The notes: generated by a model from the sequence alone, not told the origin. A stretch of DNA of 64,000 nt from Arthrobacter alpinus (GCF_001445575.1 NZ_CP013200.1:1736001-1800000), one strand, 5' to 3'. Counted from the stretch's first letter, positions 35,778 to 47,150 are shown. Numbers and translations: made by a program.

Positions 35778-37415
35778 ATGGCCGACTTGACCATCAATGC
35801 CGACGACGTCCGCAATGCCTTGAATGAGTTCGCAGCGTCCTATGAACCGGGCAACGCAGAGCGCGTCGAGGTTGGCCGCGTCACCACCGCAAGTGACGGC
35901 ATTGCCAAGGTAGAGGGACTTCCCTCTGTCATGGCCAACGAGCTTCTTCGTTTCGAAGACGGCACACTGGGCTTGGCCCAGAACTTGGACACACGCGAGA
36001 TTGGTGTGGTTGTCTTGGGCGACTTCGCCGGTATCGCCGAAGGCCAGCAAGTCCACCGCACCGGAGAGATCCTCTCCGTACCGGTGGGCGACAACTTCCT
36101 TGGCCGCGTCGTTGACCCCTTGGGTCAGCCGATTGACGACCTGGGCGAGATCGTACCCGAGACCCGCCGCGCCTTGGAGCTTCAGGCTCCGGGTGTTACC
36201 GAGCGCAAGTCGGTTCACGAACCGCTGCAGACCGGTATGAAGGCGATTGACGCCATGATCCCGATCGGCCGTGGCCAGCGCCAGCTGATCATTGGTGACC
36301 GTCAGACGGGTAAGACGGCTCTTGCCGTTGACACCATCATCAACCAGAAGGCCAACTGGGCTTCGAACGATGTCAAGAAGCAGGTTCGCTGCGTTTACGT
36401 TGCAATCGGCCAGAAGGCATCCACCATTGCTGCTGTTCGCCAGACCTTGGCTGACAACGGTGCCTTGGAGTACACCACGATCGTGGCGTCTCCGGCATCT
36501 GACCCGGCTGGTTTCAAGTACTTGGCACCCTACGCCGGTTCGGCCATTGGCCAGCACTGGATGTACGGTGGCAAGCACGTTCTGATCGTGTTTGATGACC
36601 TCTCCAAGCAGGCTGAAGCCTACCGCGCCGTGTCACTGCTGCTGCGCCGCCCGCCGGGACGCGAAGCGTACCCCGGTGACGTGTTCTACCTGCACTCCCG
36701 TCTGCTCGAACGTTGTGCCAAGCTCTCTGACGAGCTCGGTGCAGGTTCAATGACCGGCCTGCCGATCATTGAAACCAAGGCAAACGACGTTTCGGCATAC
36801 ATCCCGACCAACGTCATTTCCATCACCGACGGTCAGATCTTCTTGCAGTCGGACCTCTTCAACGCCAACCAGCGTCCCGCTGTTGACGTTGGTGTCTCTG
36901 TCTCCCGCGTGGGTGGTGCAGCACAGGTCAAGGCCATGAAGAAGGTTGCCGGTACCTTGAAGCTGGATCTGGCTCAGTACCGCGACATGCAGGCATTCGC
37001 CATGTTCGCCTCGGACTTGGATGCTGCTACCAAGCAGCAGCTGACCCGTGGTGCGCGTCTGATGGAGCTGCTCAAGCAGGGACAGTACGCACCGTTCCCG
37101 GTTGAGAACCAGGTTGTTTCAATCTGGATGGGCACCAACGGCTACTTGGACAACGTCCCGGTTGAGGATGTTCTCCGCTTTGAGAGCGAATTCCTCGAGC
37201 ACCTGCGTCACAACACGTCGATTCTGACCACGTTGGCTGAAACCAACTTGTTGGAGCCTTCCACTGTTGACGCGCTCAAGTCCAACATTGACACCTTCAA
37301 GAAGGGCTTCTTCGCGGAGGGCGACAACCACTTGGTTGGCGCCGGCCACGAAGAGTTCGGTGCGCTAGCCGCTGAAGACGTCGACCAGGAAAAGATCGTC
37401 AAGCAGAAACGCTGA
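35778..37415 (+). CDS. atpA: ATP synthase F1 subunit alpha
   Basis: A 545-residue non-catalytic nucleotide-binding subunit. The Walker A loop is [17 protein letters not shown] near residue 175, [20 protein letters not shown] contains the Walker B strand, and the ATPase alpha/beta signature is [13 protein letters not shown] near residue 372. The C-terminal tail ([20 protein letters not shown]) is slightly longer than in E. coli, as in other actinobacteria, where it is reported to damp ATP hydrolysis. AGGAGAG lies 9-10 nt before the start. A 19-bp perfect hairpin follows the gene. Confidence 0.97.
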   Translation: MADLTINADDVRNALNEFAASYEPGNAERVEVGRVTTASDGIAKVEGLPSVMANELLRFEDGTLGLAQNLDTREIGVVVLGDFAGIAEGQQVHRTGEILSVPVGDNFLGRVVDPLGQPIDDLGEIVPETRRALELQAPGVTERKSVHEPLQTGMKAIDAMIPIGRGQRQLIIGDRQTGKTALAVDTIINQKANWASNDVKKQVRCVYVAIGQKASTIAAVRQTLADNGALEYTTIVASPASDPAGFKYLAPYAGSAIGQHWMYGGKHVLIVFDDLSKQAEAYRAVSLLLRRPPGREAYPGDVFYLHSRLLERCAKLSDELGAGSMTGLPIIETKANDVSAYIPTNVISITDGQIFLQSDLFNANQRPAVDVGVSVSRVGGAAQVKAMKKVAGTLKLDLAQYRDMQAFAMFASDLDAATKQQLTRGARLMELLKQGQYAPFPVENQVVSIWMGTNGYLDNVPVEDVLRFESEFLEHLRHNTSILTTLAETNLLEPSTVDALKSNIDTFKKGFFAEGDNHLVGAGHEEFGALAAEDVDQEKIVKQKR

Positions 37416-37424
37416 CACCATTTC

Positions 37425-37467
37425 TTACTTAGCTTGCCGGCCCTTAGCGGGCCGGCAAGCTAAGTAA
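37425..37467 (+). other. Perfect 19-bp hairpin between atpA and atpG
   Basis: Arms 37425-37443 and 37449-37467 are fully complementary (core GCCGGCCC/GGGCCGGC) with a 5-nt loop TTAGC. The stem starts 10 nt after the atpA stop and ends 20 nt before the atpG start. The downstream tract is purine-rich (AAGGATAAGGAAAGG), not T-rich, so it does not look like an intrinsic terminator in the gene direction. Confidence 0.93.
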
Positions 37468-37487
37468 AGGATAAGGAAAGGACAAAC

Positions 37488-38381
37488 ATGGGAGCCCAGA
37501 TACGGGTTTACCGCCAGAAGATCTCATCGACGACGTCGATGCAAAAGATCTTCAAGGCGATGGAACTTATCGCAGCGTCCCGCATTGGAAAGGCACGTGT
37601 ACGTGTCACGGCTTCATTGCCGTATTCCAATGCGATCACCCGTGCCGTTTCTGCCGTAGCGTCCCAGTCCGAGGTCGATCACCCACTGACCACCGAGCCC
37701 GCGGAAATCCGCCGGGCTGCGGTCCTGGTCATGACTTCAGACCGTGGCCTTGCCGGTTCCTACTCCGCCAGCGTGTTGAAGCAGGCAGAGCACCTTATCG
37801 AATTGCTGCACGGGGAAGGCAAGGACGTCTCGACCTATTTGGTCGGCCGCAAGGCTCAGGCGTACTTCGACTTCCGTGGCCGCGATTACGTGAAGGTGTG
37901 GACCGGTGGAACCGACGCACCGGAATTTGAAACTGCACGTCAACTGGGCGAGGTCCTGCTGAAGGATTTCGCAACTGACTTCGAAGAGGGCGGCGTGGAT
38001 GAAATTCACGTAGTTTTCACCCAATTCAAGTCAATGGTTGTTCAGGAGCCGACAGTAATTCGTCTGCTTCCGCTGGAAGTGGTGGAAGAAGAAGTTGAAT
38101 CCTCAGCTGATTTGCTGCCGCTTTACGAGTTCGAACCGCAGGCTGAAGACGTCCTGGACGCCTTGTTGCCGCGGTACATCGAATCACGCATCTTCGCAGC
38201 TCTCCTACAGGCCGCAGCTTCCGAGCTCGCGGCACGTCAGCGGGCCATGAAGACCGCAGGCGATAACGCCAGCGATCTGATCAAGAAGTACACGCGTCTT
38301 CGTAACAACGCCCGGCAGGCTGAGATTACGCAGGAGCTCTCCGAGATTGTTGCGGGCGCTGATGCGCTCAATGCCTCTTAG
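37488..38381 (+). CDS. atpG: ATP synthase F1 subunit gamma
   Basis: A 297-residue central rotor shaft. The N-terminal coiled-coil helix ([20 protein letters not shown]) and the C-terminal helix ([20 protein letters not shown], then [12 protein letters not shown]) pair in the rotor. The middle Rossmann-like domain contains [15 protein letters not shown]. Length and termini are normal for the family. It is preceded by a large hairpin and followed by atpD after 51 nt. Confidence 0.96.
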   Translation: MGAQIRVYRQKISSTTSMQKIFKAMELIAASRIGKARVRVTASLPYSNAITRAVSAVASQSEVDHPLTTEPAEIRRAAVLVMTSDRGLAGSYSASVLKQAEHLIELLHGEGKDVSTYLVGRKAQAYFDFRGRDYVKVWTGGTDAPEFETARQLGEVLLKDFATDFEEGGVDEIHVVFTQFKSMVVQEPTVIRLLPLEVVEEEVESSADLLPLYEFEPQAEDVLDALLPRYIESRIFAALLQAAASELAARQRAMKTAGDNASDLIKKYTRLRNNARQAEITQELSEIVAGADALNAS

Positions 38382-39890
<1,509 letters not shown>

Positions 39891-39892
39891 GC

Positions 39893-40183
39893 ATGGCTAA
39901 CCTCGAAGTTGAAATCGTAGCGGCTGACCATGCTGTTTGGTCCGGTTCAGCGACCCTTGTGAAGGGGTTCACCAGCGAAGGCGAGATCGGCATTTTGCCC
40001 GGTCACACCCCGATGCTCGCGGTTTTGGCGCCGGGCTTGCTGGAGATCGCTCCTGTAGACGGCTCCCGTTTCCTTGTTGAAGTAGACGGCGGCTTCTTCT
40101 CGGTTGATAACAACCGAGTTGTCATCGTGGCCGACAATGCGCAGTTGAAAGACGGCGCAACGTCTGGCGCAGGGATTCGCTAG
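39893..40183 (+). CDS. atpC: ATP synthase F1 subunit epsilon, short form
   Basis: 96 residues from ATG 39893. The beta-sandwich domain is complete: LEVEIVAADHAVWSGSAT, GEIGILPGHTPMLAVL, and FLVEVDGGFFSVDNNRVVIV. The protein then ends at LKDGATSGAGIR, so the two-helix C-terminal domain found in longer epsilons (about 120-140 residues), which can lock the enzyme against ATP hydrolysis, is essentially absent. Short epsilons occur in some actinobacteria. The stop codon is clean and the next gene begins 7 nt later, so truncation by frameshift is not obvious. Confidence 0.93.
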   Translation: MANLEVEIVAADHAVWSGSATLVKGFTSEGEIGILPGHTPMLAVLAPGLLEIAPVDGSRFLVEVDGGFFSVDNNRVVIVADNAQLKDGATSGAGIR

Positions 40184-40190
40184 CAATCAA

Positions 40191-40625
40191 TTGATGAACG
40201 ACCTCGGTATTCCGTTCATCGTGCTGGCAGGCTTGCTCCTGTTGGTTGTTTTATCACTGTGCCTGTTCGGGGTGCGCCGCTTGCATTTGCGGCGCACCCT
40301 TGGCACGGTCGACTCCTCCATATGCCTGCGCGGAAATCGCTGGTCCATGGGGGTTTGTCGTTATCAGGAGTCGAATCTGCAATGGCTCCGTTCGTTTTCT
40401 CTCAGCCCGATTCCGGCGAAGACCATGGCCCGCAACAAGATTGTGTTGGTGGGGCGCCGGGAACCTAGTGAGACTGAGTTGACCCGCGTCCCGCCCTCCA
40501 CCGTGATTGTGATTCTTGATTACGAGGGCACGCAAATCCTGCTCGCCATGAAGTTCGCCGCCTATGCCGGCCTGTCATCATGGCTCGAAGCCGGTCCGCA
40601 GCCCGGCGTTTCCACCCGTCGCTGA
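40191..40625 (+). CDS. DUF2550 family membrane protein
   Basis: 144 residues. One N-terminal helix (FIVLAGLLLLVVLSLCLFGV) is followed by a soluble domain with SICLRGNRWSMGVCRYQESN, where the Cys/Arg/Trp pattern is the DUF2550 hallmark. The family is found in actinobacteria immediately after atpC (Rv1312 position); its role is unknown. It starts 7 nt after atpC (two ATG codons in tandem) and is probably the last gene of the ATP synthase transcript. Confidence 0.88.
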   Translation: MMNDLGIPFIVLAGLLLLVVLSLCLFGVRRLHLRRTLGTVDSSICLRGNRWSMGVCRYQESNLQWLRSFSLSPIPAKTMARNKIVLVGRREPSETELTRVPPSTVIVILDYEGTQILLAMKFAAYAGLSSWLEAGPQPGVSTRR

Positions 40626-40733
40626 CGTCCAGTAGATTCCCAGCCCATACTCAGTGGACGCTCGGTCTGCATCGCTAACATCACTTTGCAGCTGTCTTCC
40701 TAGGCAGATAATCCTCAAGAGTGCGGTAGAGCC

Positions 40734-42083
40734 GTGAAAATGCTTCAAGAGCTTGGAAATCTTAGTCTCATCGACGGCCCCCTTCCCCTCATCTTCTGGA
40801 TTCTGGGCGTGCTTGCCCTCCTCCTTCTGCTGTTGCGCCGTTCCCTCCGATGGTGGCTATTTGCCCTGGCAAGCGCAGTGGTAGTAGCGGCCGCCAGCAT
40901 CTTCGCCTGCTGGGCCGTCATTCACGTGCTGTACATCTGGCCCGAGGACCTTCCAACAGCTGTTGTAATCAACGTGGCCTTGTTACTGTGGGTCCTTGCT
41001 CTGGGAAGCGCGACGGCGTTGGCTGGCCTGCGCCGTCCGCGTGCCGGCGCCGTGAAGCCCGGTGTCTCACTAAGTCGCCGTGCGCTGGCCGTGGTGGCCA
41101 TGGCAGTTGCGCTGGCCACCGTTGGCCTCCGGATCAATGCCGATTTTGGCGAGTTTCCCACGGTGCGCAGCCTGTTCAGCGCGCAAACAATGAATCTCTC
41201 CACAGTGGCACCGCCGGCACCGAAACATGAGCAGAGCACGCGGTTCATGGCTGCTGGCGTCTCGACGCGCTGGAACGCTCCTTCCGGGTTGCCGGCTCGG
41301 GGCAGTGTTAGCTCGGTGCGCATTGCCGGCGACGTATCGGGTTTTCACGCCCGCAATGCTGTGGTGTATCTGCCGCCGGCCTACTCTGCCGTGAACCGTC
41401 CGGTGCTTCCCGTAGTTGTCCTGGTCAGTGGTCAGCCTGGCTCGCCAGAGTCTTGGCTGCGGTCCACGGATTTGATCGGCCAGCTTGACTCCTTTGCCGC
41501 AGCACACGGTGGGCTAGCGCCCGTGGTGGTCATGCCGGACCCCAATGGCGCCGACCAGGCTAACACCATGTGCATGGACTCCAGTGTGGCTCAGGCCGAT
41601 ACGTATATGTCTAAAGATGTTCCGCACTGGATTAAGACACACCTTGACGCAGACACCAACCCGGCACATTGGGCCGTAGGCGGATTCTCCTATGGCGGCA
41701 CGTGCGCCATGCAGATGGTGACCCGTCACCCCGGGATCTACCGGACGTTTATGGCGATCTCCCCGGAACGGGAGCCGGCTTTGGCCGTGAACAGGTCCCT
41801 GACCATCGCGCGGGCGTTCAACGGCGACGCCGCTGCCTTCGATGCGTTGGTGCCACTGACACTGCTGGCCAAGAACAAGTATCCAGTGACTTCCGGGTGG
41901 TTTGCTTCCGGAAGCCAGGATGCCACGTATTCTGCCAATGTGAAGGTACTACAAGTTGCCGCTAACAAAGCTGGCATGACCACTGATAAATCTGTCTTTC
42001 CAGGAGGGCACTCGTGGGCTGTGGCCAGTGCGGCACTGCCTCAGGGACTCGCCTATATGTTTACAAGAATCGGTTTGCAATGA
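40734..42083 (+). CDS. Membrane-anchored alpha/beta-hydrolase esterase
   Basis: 449 residues. Four membrane helices occupy about residues 10-145. The rest is an extracytoplasmic alpha/beta-hydrolase domain of the esterase/antigen-85-like type, with oxyanion region VVLVSGQPGSPESWL, the nucleophile elbow GGFSYGGTCAMQ (Ser near residue 321) and a late His in FPGGHSWAVA. The start is GTG 40734, or ATG 40740 two codons on. The stop overlaps the start of the MprF-like gene (ATGA), so the two are translated together. An esterase tied to an aminoacyl-phosphatidylglycerol synthase suggests action on the same lipid, but this is inference. Confidence 0.82.
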   Translation: MKMLQELGNLSLIDGPLPLIFWILGVLALLLLLLRRSLRWWLFALASAVVVAAASIFACWAVIHVLYIWPEDLPTAVVINVALLLWVLALGSATALAGLRRPRAGAVKPGVSLSRRALAVVAMAVALATVGLRINADFGEFPTVRSLFSAQTMNLSTVAPPAPKHEQSTRFMAAGVSTRWNAPSGLPARGSVSSVRIAGDVSGFHARNAVVYLPPAYSAVNRPVLPVVVLVSGQPGSPESWLRSTDLIGQLDSFAAAHGGLAPVVVMPDPNGADQANTMCMDSSVAQADTYMSKDVPHWIKTHLDADTNPAHWAVGGFSYGGTCAMQMVTRHPGIYRTFMAISPEREPALAVNRSLTIARAFNGDAAAFDALVPLTLLAKNKYPVTSGWFASGSQDATYSANVKVLQVAANKAGMTTDKSVFPGGHSWAVASAALPQGLAYMFTRIGLQ

Positions 42084-44560
42084 GGTATTTAGCTTGGATC
42101 CGGCGGGCGCCGTTCAGTACAGCGCTCATCGTTGCCATCGTGGTTGCTCATGGATTGTCGGGTGCTTTTCTGAGCCGGCTTCCTCGAACGGTGGCGGGTA
42201 CGTGGGGCTATCAGTCCACTGATTTACTCAGTGACAAATGGTGGAATATGTTCACCACCCTCTTCCTCAGCTCCAACACCGGTTCCATGCTGTTGGGCGT
42301 GGGTGTTGTGGGGGCGGCCGTGGGAATCGCCGAATTCACTCTAGGCAGCTTACGTACAGCCGCGTTTTTTTGCGCAACCCAAGTTGCCGCCGTCGTCCTT
42401 TATGCTGCGGTATTGGCCCTGGGTAATCTAGGCGGAATTGAATGGACAGCGGGGATGGATCAGGCAACACTGCTGGGGCCCTTCGCGGCTGCCGCCGGGA
42501 CCCTACTGGCGGCCAGCCAAGGCATTAGCCTGCTGTGGCGGAGGCGCGTGCGCGTGCTGGTTCTGGCGGTGTCGCTCATGCTCAGCGTGTATGTTGGCCA
42601 TGCGCAGCACGTGTTCATTTTGCTCGCGGGGGTGGCCGGGCTGACCTTGGGGCTGGCGTTTGTGACGGCGTTGGGGCACCGAGGCGCGGGGCGCTCCACC
42701 AGCCGAGAGGTACGCACCATTTTGGCGATGGTGGTGGCGGTCTTTGCTGTTGGTCCACTGGCTGCTGCCCTGGCACATGTCGCGGTGGGCCCACTTGCCG
42801 TGATGCGTACCTGGATTACCAACCAGGAACCGACGTTGGCCCAGTGGCAGGGGAGCTGTCATGATCTCAACGCCGCATGTCAGGGCATGGCTCACAACCT
42901 GGGCATGTTGGGATCCGGTGGCCATCTGCTCGCGCTGATGCCCATGGTGTTGCTGCTGGTGTGCGCCGAAGGGCTGCGGCGTGGCAGCCGACTGGCGATG
43001 TGGGTGGCGGTATATCTGCACGTGGTCATTGGCTTGGTATCGGCCGCGTATTTCCAAGTTTTTGCCGGGCTGGGCTTGTCCCTGCGGCGCGGCCACCGCA
43101 GCCTGAACATCAATGAATCTGTCTGGGAACTGCTGCCGGTAGTGCTGGTCCCCGTGCTCATTGCCGTCGCTTTACTCATTTTTCGCCGACATTTCCGAGT
43201 AGACCCGGACCCCGCGCTGCGCCGTCGAGCGATTTCCTTGTTGCCGCTGCTGCTGCTTGCCGTGGTGGGGCTCTACACGCTTGCGTGGCTGTCTGAGGGG
43301 AATCTGGCTAACCACTTGGGAGTTGTTGCCTTGGTGGCTGGCATTCCGCGGATTGTGCTGCCCTATCCGTTCCCCTTCAGCTATGCGGCAAACGTCTACC
43401 CGCACGGATTCTTCTCCGAACTTTTGTTCAGCTTTGGCGGACTCCTGCTGTGGCTCGTCAGCGCGGCCATCATTCTGGCGCTGTTCCTAAGCCGCCGCCT
43501 GCACAGTGGTGCCACTGACGCTACGAAGGCACTGGAACTAGTGCGGAAGGGTGGGGATTCCCTCTCCTGGATGACGCTTTGGGCCAACAACCAGTACTGG
43601 TTCAACGCTGCCGGCACGGTGGGTGTGGCGTATCAGCCCCACAATGGTGTTGCCGTCACGGTGGGCGGACCCATTGGCGAACCGGGGGACTACGACGGCG
43701 CCGTTGATGAGTTCCTCGATTTCTGCACGGACGAATCGCTCACTGCCTGCTTTTATTCCGTGACGGATACGCCAGCAACCATGCTGGAACGGCGGGGTTT
43801 CCGGCGGATCCAGGTGGCCGCCGAAACTCTCCTTGACGTTCGGTCCATGGGATTCAAGGGCAAGGACTGGCAAAACGTCCGGACAGCCTTGAATAAGGCA
43901 ACAAAACTGGGCGTCACGGCTCTCTGGTGCAGCTATGGAGAACTGACCTCGGGGCAACGCACCCAAGTGCATGAGATTTCCGAGGATTGGGTTTCCGGAC
44001 AGGCATTGCCTGAACTCGGATTCACCTTGGGTGGGCTGGAAGAACTCAAGCATGAGAACGTCCAACTGTGCCTGGCCATAGATGAATCTGGGCGAATCCA
44101 CGCTGTGACCAGCTGGCTGCCCGTGTATTCCGAGGGTGAGATTGTCAGCTGGACGCTGGACTTCATGCGCCGCAATTCAGGGGCGTTCAATGGCGTCATG
44201 GAATATCTCATTGCCCAGGCTGTGCAGCATTTCGCGGCCACGGTTGAATACATCTCGTTGTCCGGCTCGCCGCTGGCAACCACCAGTGAGACAGGAGTCA
44301 CCGGAGTCTCAGGGCAGGAAAGCTCCGGGCAGGAGAACACGCTGGGGCGGATTCTGGCGCTGCTGGCGCGCACTCTAGAACCTGTCTATGGTTTTTCGTC
44401 GCTGGCCAACTTCAAACAACGCTTCAAACCGCGTCACAGGTCTCTGTACTTGATGTATCAGGATCCGCTTTCGCTGCCTGCCATTGGGCGTGCTGTAGGG
44501 GAGGCGTACATGCCGAACGTGTCCGTACGTTCCTTGGCCCGGCTTCTGCGCAAGCAATAA
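42080..44560 (+). CDS. MprF-like lysyl-phosphatidylglycerol synthetase (DUF2156) with membrane domain
   Basis: 826 residues from ATG 42080, which overlaps the upstream stop. The N-terminal half (about 1-480) has about a dozen helices; the first six look rhomboid-like (WWNMFTTLFLS, then further helices). The C-terminal half is the DUF2156/LPG_synthase domain, a pair of GNAT-like folds, with WANNQYWFNAAG, GGPIGEPGDYDGAVDEFLDF, and the terminal YGFSSLANFKQRFKPRH typical of MprF. Such enzymes transfer lysine or alanine from aminoacyl-tRNA to phosphatidylglycerol, lowering membrane charge and raising resistance to cationic peptides. The amino acid specificity is not clear from sequence. Confidence 0.88.
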   Translation: MRYLAWIRRAPFSTALIVAIVVAHGLSGAFLSRLPRTVAGTWGYQSTDLLSDKWWNMFTTLFLSSNTGSMLLGVGVVGAAVGIAEFTLGSLRTAAFFCATQVAAVVLYAAVLALGNLGGIEWTAGMDQATLLGPFAAAAGTLLAASQGISLLWRRRVRVLVLAVSLMLSVYVGHAQHVFILLAGVAGLTLGLAFVTALGHRGAGRSTSREVRTILAMVVAVFAVGPLAAALAHVAVGPLAVMRTWITNQEPTLAQWQGSCHDLNAACQGMAHNLGMLGSGGHLLALMPMVLLLVCAEGLRRGSRLAMWVAVYLHVVIGLVSAAYFQVFAGLGLSLRRGHRSLNINESVWELLPVVLVPVLIAVALLIFRRHFRVDPDPALRRRAISLLPLLLLAVVGLYTLAWLSEGNLANHLGVVALVAGIPRIVLPYPFPFSYAANVYPHGFFSELLFSFGGLLLWLVSAAIILALFLSRRLHSGATDATKALELVRKGGDSLSWMTLWANNQYWFNAAGTVGVAYQPHNGVAVTVGGPIGEPGDYDGAVDEFLDFCTDESLTACFYSVTDTPATMLERRGFRRIQVAAETLLDVRSMGFKGKDWQNVRTALNKATKLGVTALWCSYGELTSGQRTQVHEISEDWVSGQALPELGFTLGGLEELKHENVQLCLAIDESGRIHAVTSWLPVYSEGEIVSWTLDFMRRNSGAFNGVMEYLIAQAVQHFAATVEYISLSGSPLATTSETGVTGVSGQESSGQENTLGRILALLARTLEPVYGFSSLANFKQRFKPRHRSLYLMYQDPLSLPAIGRAVGEAYMPNVSVRSLARLLRKQ

Positions 44561-44582
44561 CGCTCTTTGCTCCCCGCAGGCA

Positions 44583-44614
44583 AACAGCCCCCAGCATCGA
44601 TGCTGGGGGCTGTT
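44583..44614. terminator. Bidirectional terminator between mprF-like gene and csp
   Basis: A perfect 32-bp palindrome (AACAGCCCCCAGCATC and its complement) lies between convergent genes. Confidence 0.85.
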
Positions 44615-44666
44615 GAGTGCTCGCTGGCGCGCGCTATGGGTGCTGCTGGTTCTTGGAGCAGTGCGC

Positions 44667-44870
44667 CTAGAGCGTTGTCACACCGGTGGCCTGCGGGCCC
44701 TTGGTTCCTTGGCCAACCTCAAACTCAACGCGAGCGTTTTCGTCCAGAGACTTGAAACCGCCACTTTGAATTTCCGAGTAGTGGACAAACACGTCTGCTT
44801 CGGCGTTGTCGGGGGTGATGAAGCCGAAGCCCTTTTCAGCGTTAAACCACTTGACGGTTCCCTGTGCCAT
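44667..44870 (-). CDS. Cold-shock protein (CspA family)
   Basis: A 67-residue OB-fold RNA chaperone. Both nucleic-acid-binding motifs are intact: RNP1 KGFGFITP at about residues 13-20 and RNP2 DVFVHYSEI near 27-35. The N-terminus [14 protein letters not shown] is the actinobacterial CspA type. A strong GGAGAAAAAG site lies just upstream of the ATG. A promoter-like pair about 85-115 nt upstream (TTGACC and CATGCT, spacer 17) implies an 80-nt leader, in line with the long leaders that control cold-shock mRNAs in other bacteria. Confidence 0.96.
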   Translation of the reverse strand: MAQGTVKWFNAEKGFGFITPDNAEADVFVHYSEIQSGGFKSLDENARVEFEVGQGTKGPQATGVTTL

Positions 44871-44956
44871 TCTTTTTCTCCTTGTGATCAGCGTCCATGC
44901 TGTACTGCTTTATGTATTGCCTAGCACCCTCAGCTATTGCTTACCGGGCCATGTTT

Positions 44957-44985
44957 AGCATGACATGAGTCACATTCAAGGTCAA
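44957..44985 (-). promoter_or_regulatory. Probable promoter of the cold-shock gene
   Basis: On the minus strand, TTGACC (44980-44985) and CATGCT (44957-44962) are separated by 17 nt, which would give an 80-nt untranslated leader before the csp ATG. Confidence 0.5.
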
Positions 44986-45063
44986 CGAACGGTGCCAACG
45001 AGTCGCATTTATTAACTCCTGGCACCAAGGGGGAGCCCGGCAAGAACTTCGAACATCTAGCTG

Positions 45064-46305
45064 CTAGCTCAACCAAACACCGGCACGCATGACGCGCTGC
45101 AGGGCAAGCTCAGCATCCACAATGAGGACATCTGCCCGCAGGCCACGGCGCAGGGAGCCCACCTCATCGGTGAGTCCCAGAACAGCAGCAGGCACAGCGG
45201 TCGCTGACTTCAGGGCGTCGGTGAACTCGACACCGGCGCCTGTGGCTCGGCGCACCACGTCCAGCAGCGTGGCGGTGCCCCCGGCAATGGAGCCGGTGGC
45301 GTCCAAGGTGGCAACGCCGTTGGAAACCGTTACTGGCGAGGGGCCCAGCATGTACTGGCCGTCGGCCAGACCGGCAGCCGCCATCGAATCGGTGACGAGC
45401 AGGATATTGTCGGCGCCGACAAGATCGAACACGGTCTTGACTGTCTCTGGGTCCAGATGCGTGTTGTCGGCAACGAGTTCCACAGCCGCATTCCCGGCGC
45501 TGGCAACACGCAAGCATGCTGCTACGGGTCCGGGGAGCGGTGGTGCATGGGAGGCATGCCGTTGAAAAGGTGAGTCACGGTGGGGCGTCCGGAGACGCCG
45601 TCGAACCCGGTGGAATCCAAACCTTCGCGGGCCTGCTCCAACGACGCAGCAGCGGTCACCGTGTCACAATTTGTGTGACCAACTGACGGGTGATGCCGTG
45701 ACTCGTGAGTAAGTCCACAAGATCGGGGGCACCGGGAAGCTCGGGTGCGTACGTCATGGTGGTGATGGAGCCGCGTCCAGCCTCAATGAGAGCCGTCATG
45801 AGCTCAAGGTCCGGGTCGAGCAAGAAGGCCGGGTTCTGTGCCCCGCATCGAGCGTGAGAGAGGAAGGGGCCTTCGAGGTGAATGCCTGCCAACAGGCCCT
45901 CTTCGGTCATCGTGGCGTAGAGGCCGATGCCCTTGATGAGGTCCTCGGGGAGGCAGTCACCATGCTGGCGAGCAGCGTGGTGGTGCCCGCCCGGTGGAGG
46001 AAGTCCACGGCTACGCGGGCCGAGGTTTCCTCGCCACTGGGGAAATCGCCGCCGTTGCCGCCGTGGTTGTGCACATCAATCAGGCCGGGGATGATGCGCT
46101 GGCCGGTGGGCAAGGAAATGACGTTGGCGGCGTCCATGTCGGCCTGGCCAAATTCAGGCTCATCAAAATGGTCGGCCCGGCCTGCATACACAATCCTGTC
46201 ACCGTCAATGGCGAGCAATCCGCCGTCAATGATGCCGTGATCGGTGACAAGGGCACCCTGAATCAGAATTTTCGTGGACACGGGGGCAGGCGAGGGAACA
46301 GTCAT
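45064..46305 (-). pseudogene. nagA: N-acetylglucosamine-6-phosphate deacetylase, broken by three frameshifts
   Basis: The first committed enzyme of GlcNAc use, feeding NagB. All metal and substrate motifs can be found in order but in shifting frames: HNHGGNGGDF, HLEGPFLS, SVGHTNCD, HLFNGMPPMHHR and DSMAAAGL. Frame changes occur at plus-strand GGGG 45947-45950, GGG 45688-45690 and CC 45530-45531. At each, adding one G/C restores family-like sequence (for example TPSVGHTNCDT and HHRSPGPVAACLR). With three fixes the protein is about 414 residues, near normal. The likely start is ATG 46305, with TAGACT 7 nt upstream. Because all lesions are single G/C losses in runs, assembly error must be excluded before calling it a true pseudogene. 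Confidence 0.88.
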
Positions 46306-46341
46306 GGGCCCAAGTCTAGTCAAGACGGACCCGAAAGTGCC

Positions 46342-47037
46342 TTAAAAAAGACGTGAGGCGCTGTCATCCACGCCGCGCATGGCGTCGTAATCGAGGGTTT
46401 TGCACTCAATACCGCGGTCGGTGGCAAGAGTTTTGGCCTGCGGCTTGATCTGCTGGGCAGCAAAGATGCCGCGGACCGGAGCCAGCAGTGGATCGCGGTT
46501 GAGTAGTTCTAGGTAGCGGGTCAGTTGCTCCACCCCATCAATGTCGCCGCGGCGCTTGAGTTCAATGGCCACCGTGGCACCGTTGGCGTCTCGGGCCAGA
46601 ATGTCCACCGGACCGATGGCTGTGAAGTACTCCCGGCGAATCAAGGTGAAGCCGGTGCCGAGTAGTTCAATTTGTGCTGCCAACAGGCGCTGCAGATCGG
46701 CTTCAACGCCGTCCTTGATCAGACCCGGATCCGTGCCTAGATCGTGGCTGGATTCGTGGAGCTCTTCATAAATATTGATGATGAGCTGCTCATCGGCCTT
46801 CGTGGACTTCACAATCCACTGCGAAATCACACCCTCTTCCAGCTCGGCCTCATCAGGACCCACAGTTCGCAGGGTGGCTGGCGGGCTCATCCAGTTCAGC
46901 GGCTTGTAAGAGCCGCCGTCGGAATGCACCAGAACGGAGCCGTCAGCCTTGACCAACAGGAGCCGAACGGCGAGGGGAAGATGGGCTTTGAGGCGACCGA
47001 CGTAATCGACGGAGCACTTTGCAATGACTAAACGCAC
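46342..47037 (-). CDS. nucS: Mismatch-specific endonuclease NucS
   Basis: 231 residues from GTG 47037. NucS/EndoMS replaces MutS-MutL mismatch repair in actinobacteria, cutting both strands at mismatches together with the beta clamp. The N-terminal domain begins [16 protein letters not shown]. The RecB-like nuclease core is [20 protein letters not shown], with the catalytic Asp, Glu and Lys near residues 161, 175 and 177, followed by the conserved [19 protein letters not shown]. The tail ASRLF resembles a clamp-binding end. TAGAGT ends 7 nt before the start and no separate ribosome site fits, so the mRNA is probably leaderless. nagA follows on the same strand. Confidence 0.95.
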   Translation of the reverse strand: MRLVIAKCSVDYVGRLKAHLPLAVRLLLVKADGSVLVHSDGGSYKPLNWMSPPATLRTVGPDEAELEEGVISQWIVKSTKADEQLIINIYEELHESSHDLGTDPGLIKDGVEADLQRLLAAQIELLGTGFTLIRREYFTAIGPVDILARDANGATVAIELKRRGDIDGVEQLTRYLELLNRDPLLAPVRGIFAAQQIKPQAKTLATDRGIECKTLDYDAMRGVDDSASRLF

Positions 47038-47150
47038 GCCCTCCACTCTATCCCCACGCCCTCCCAAAGCTCGTACCTCGCTTCGGGGCCCTAGGTGCGT
47101 GGGCCGAGCTCAGCTTCGCGCAGGACCTGCCAGTGCGGCACAATGGAAGA

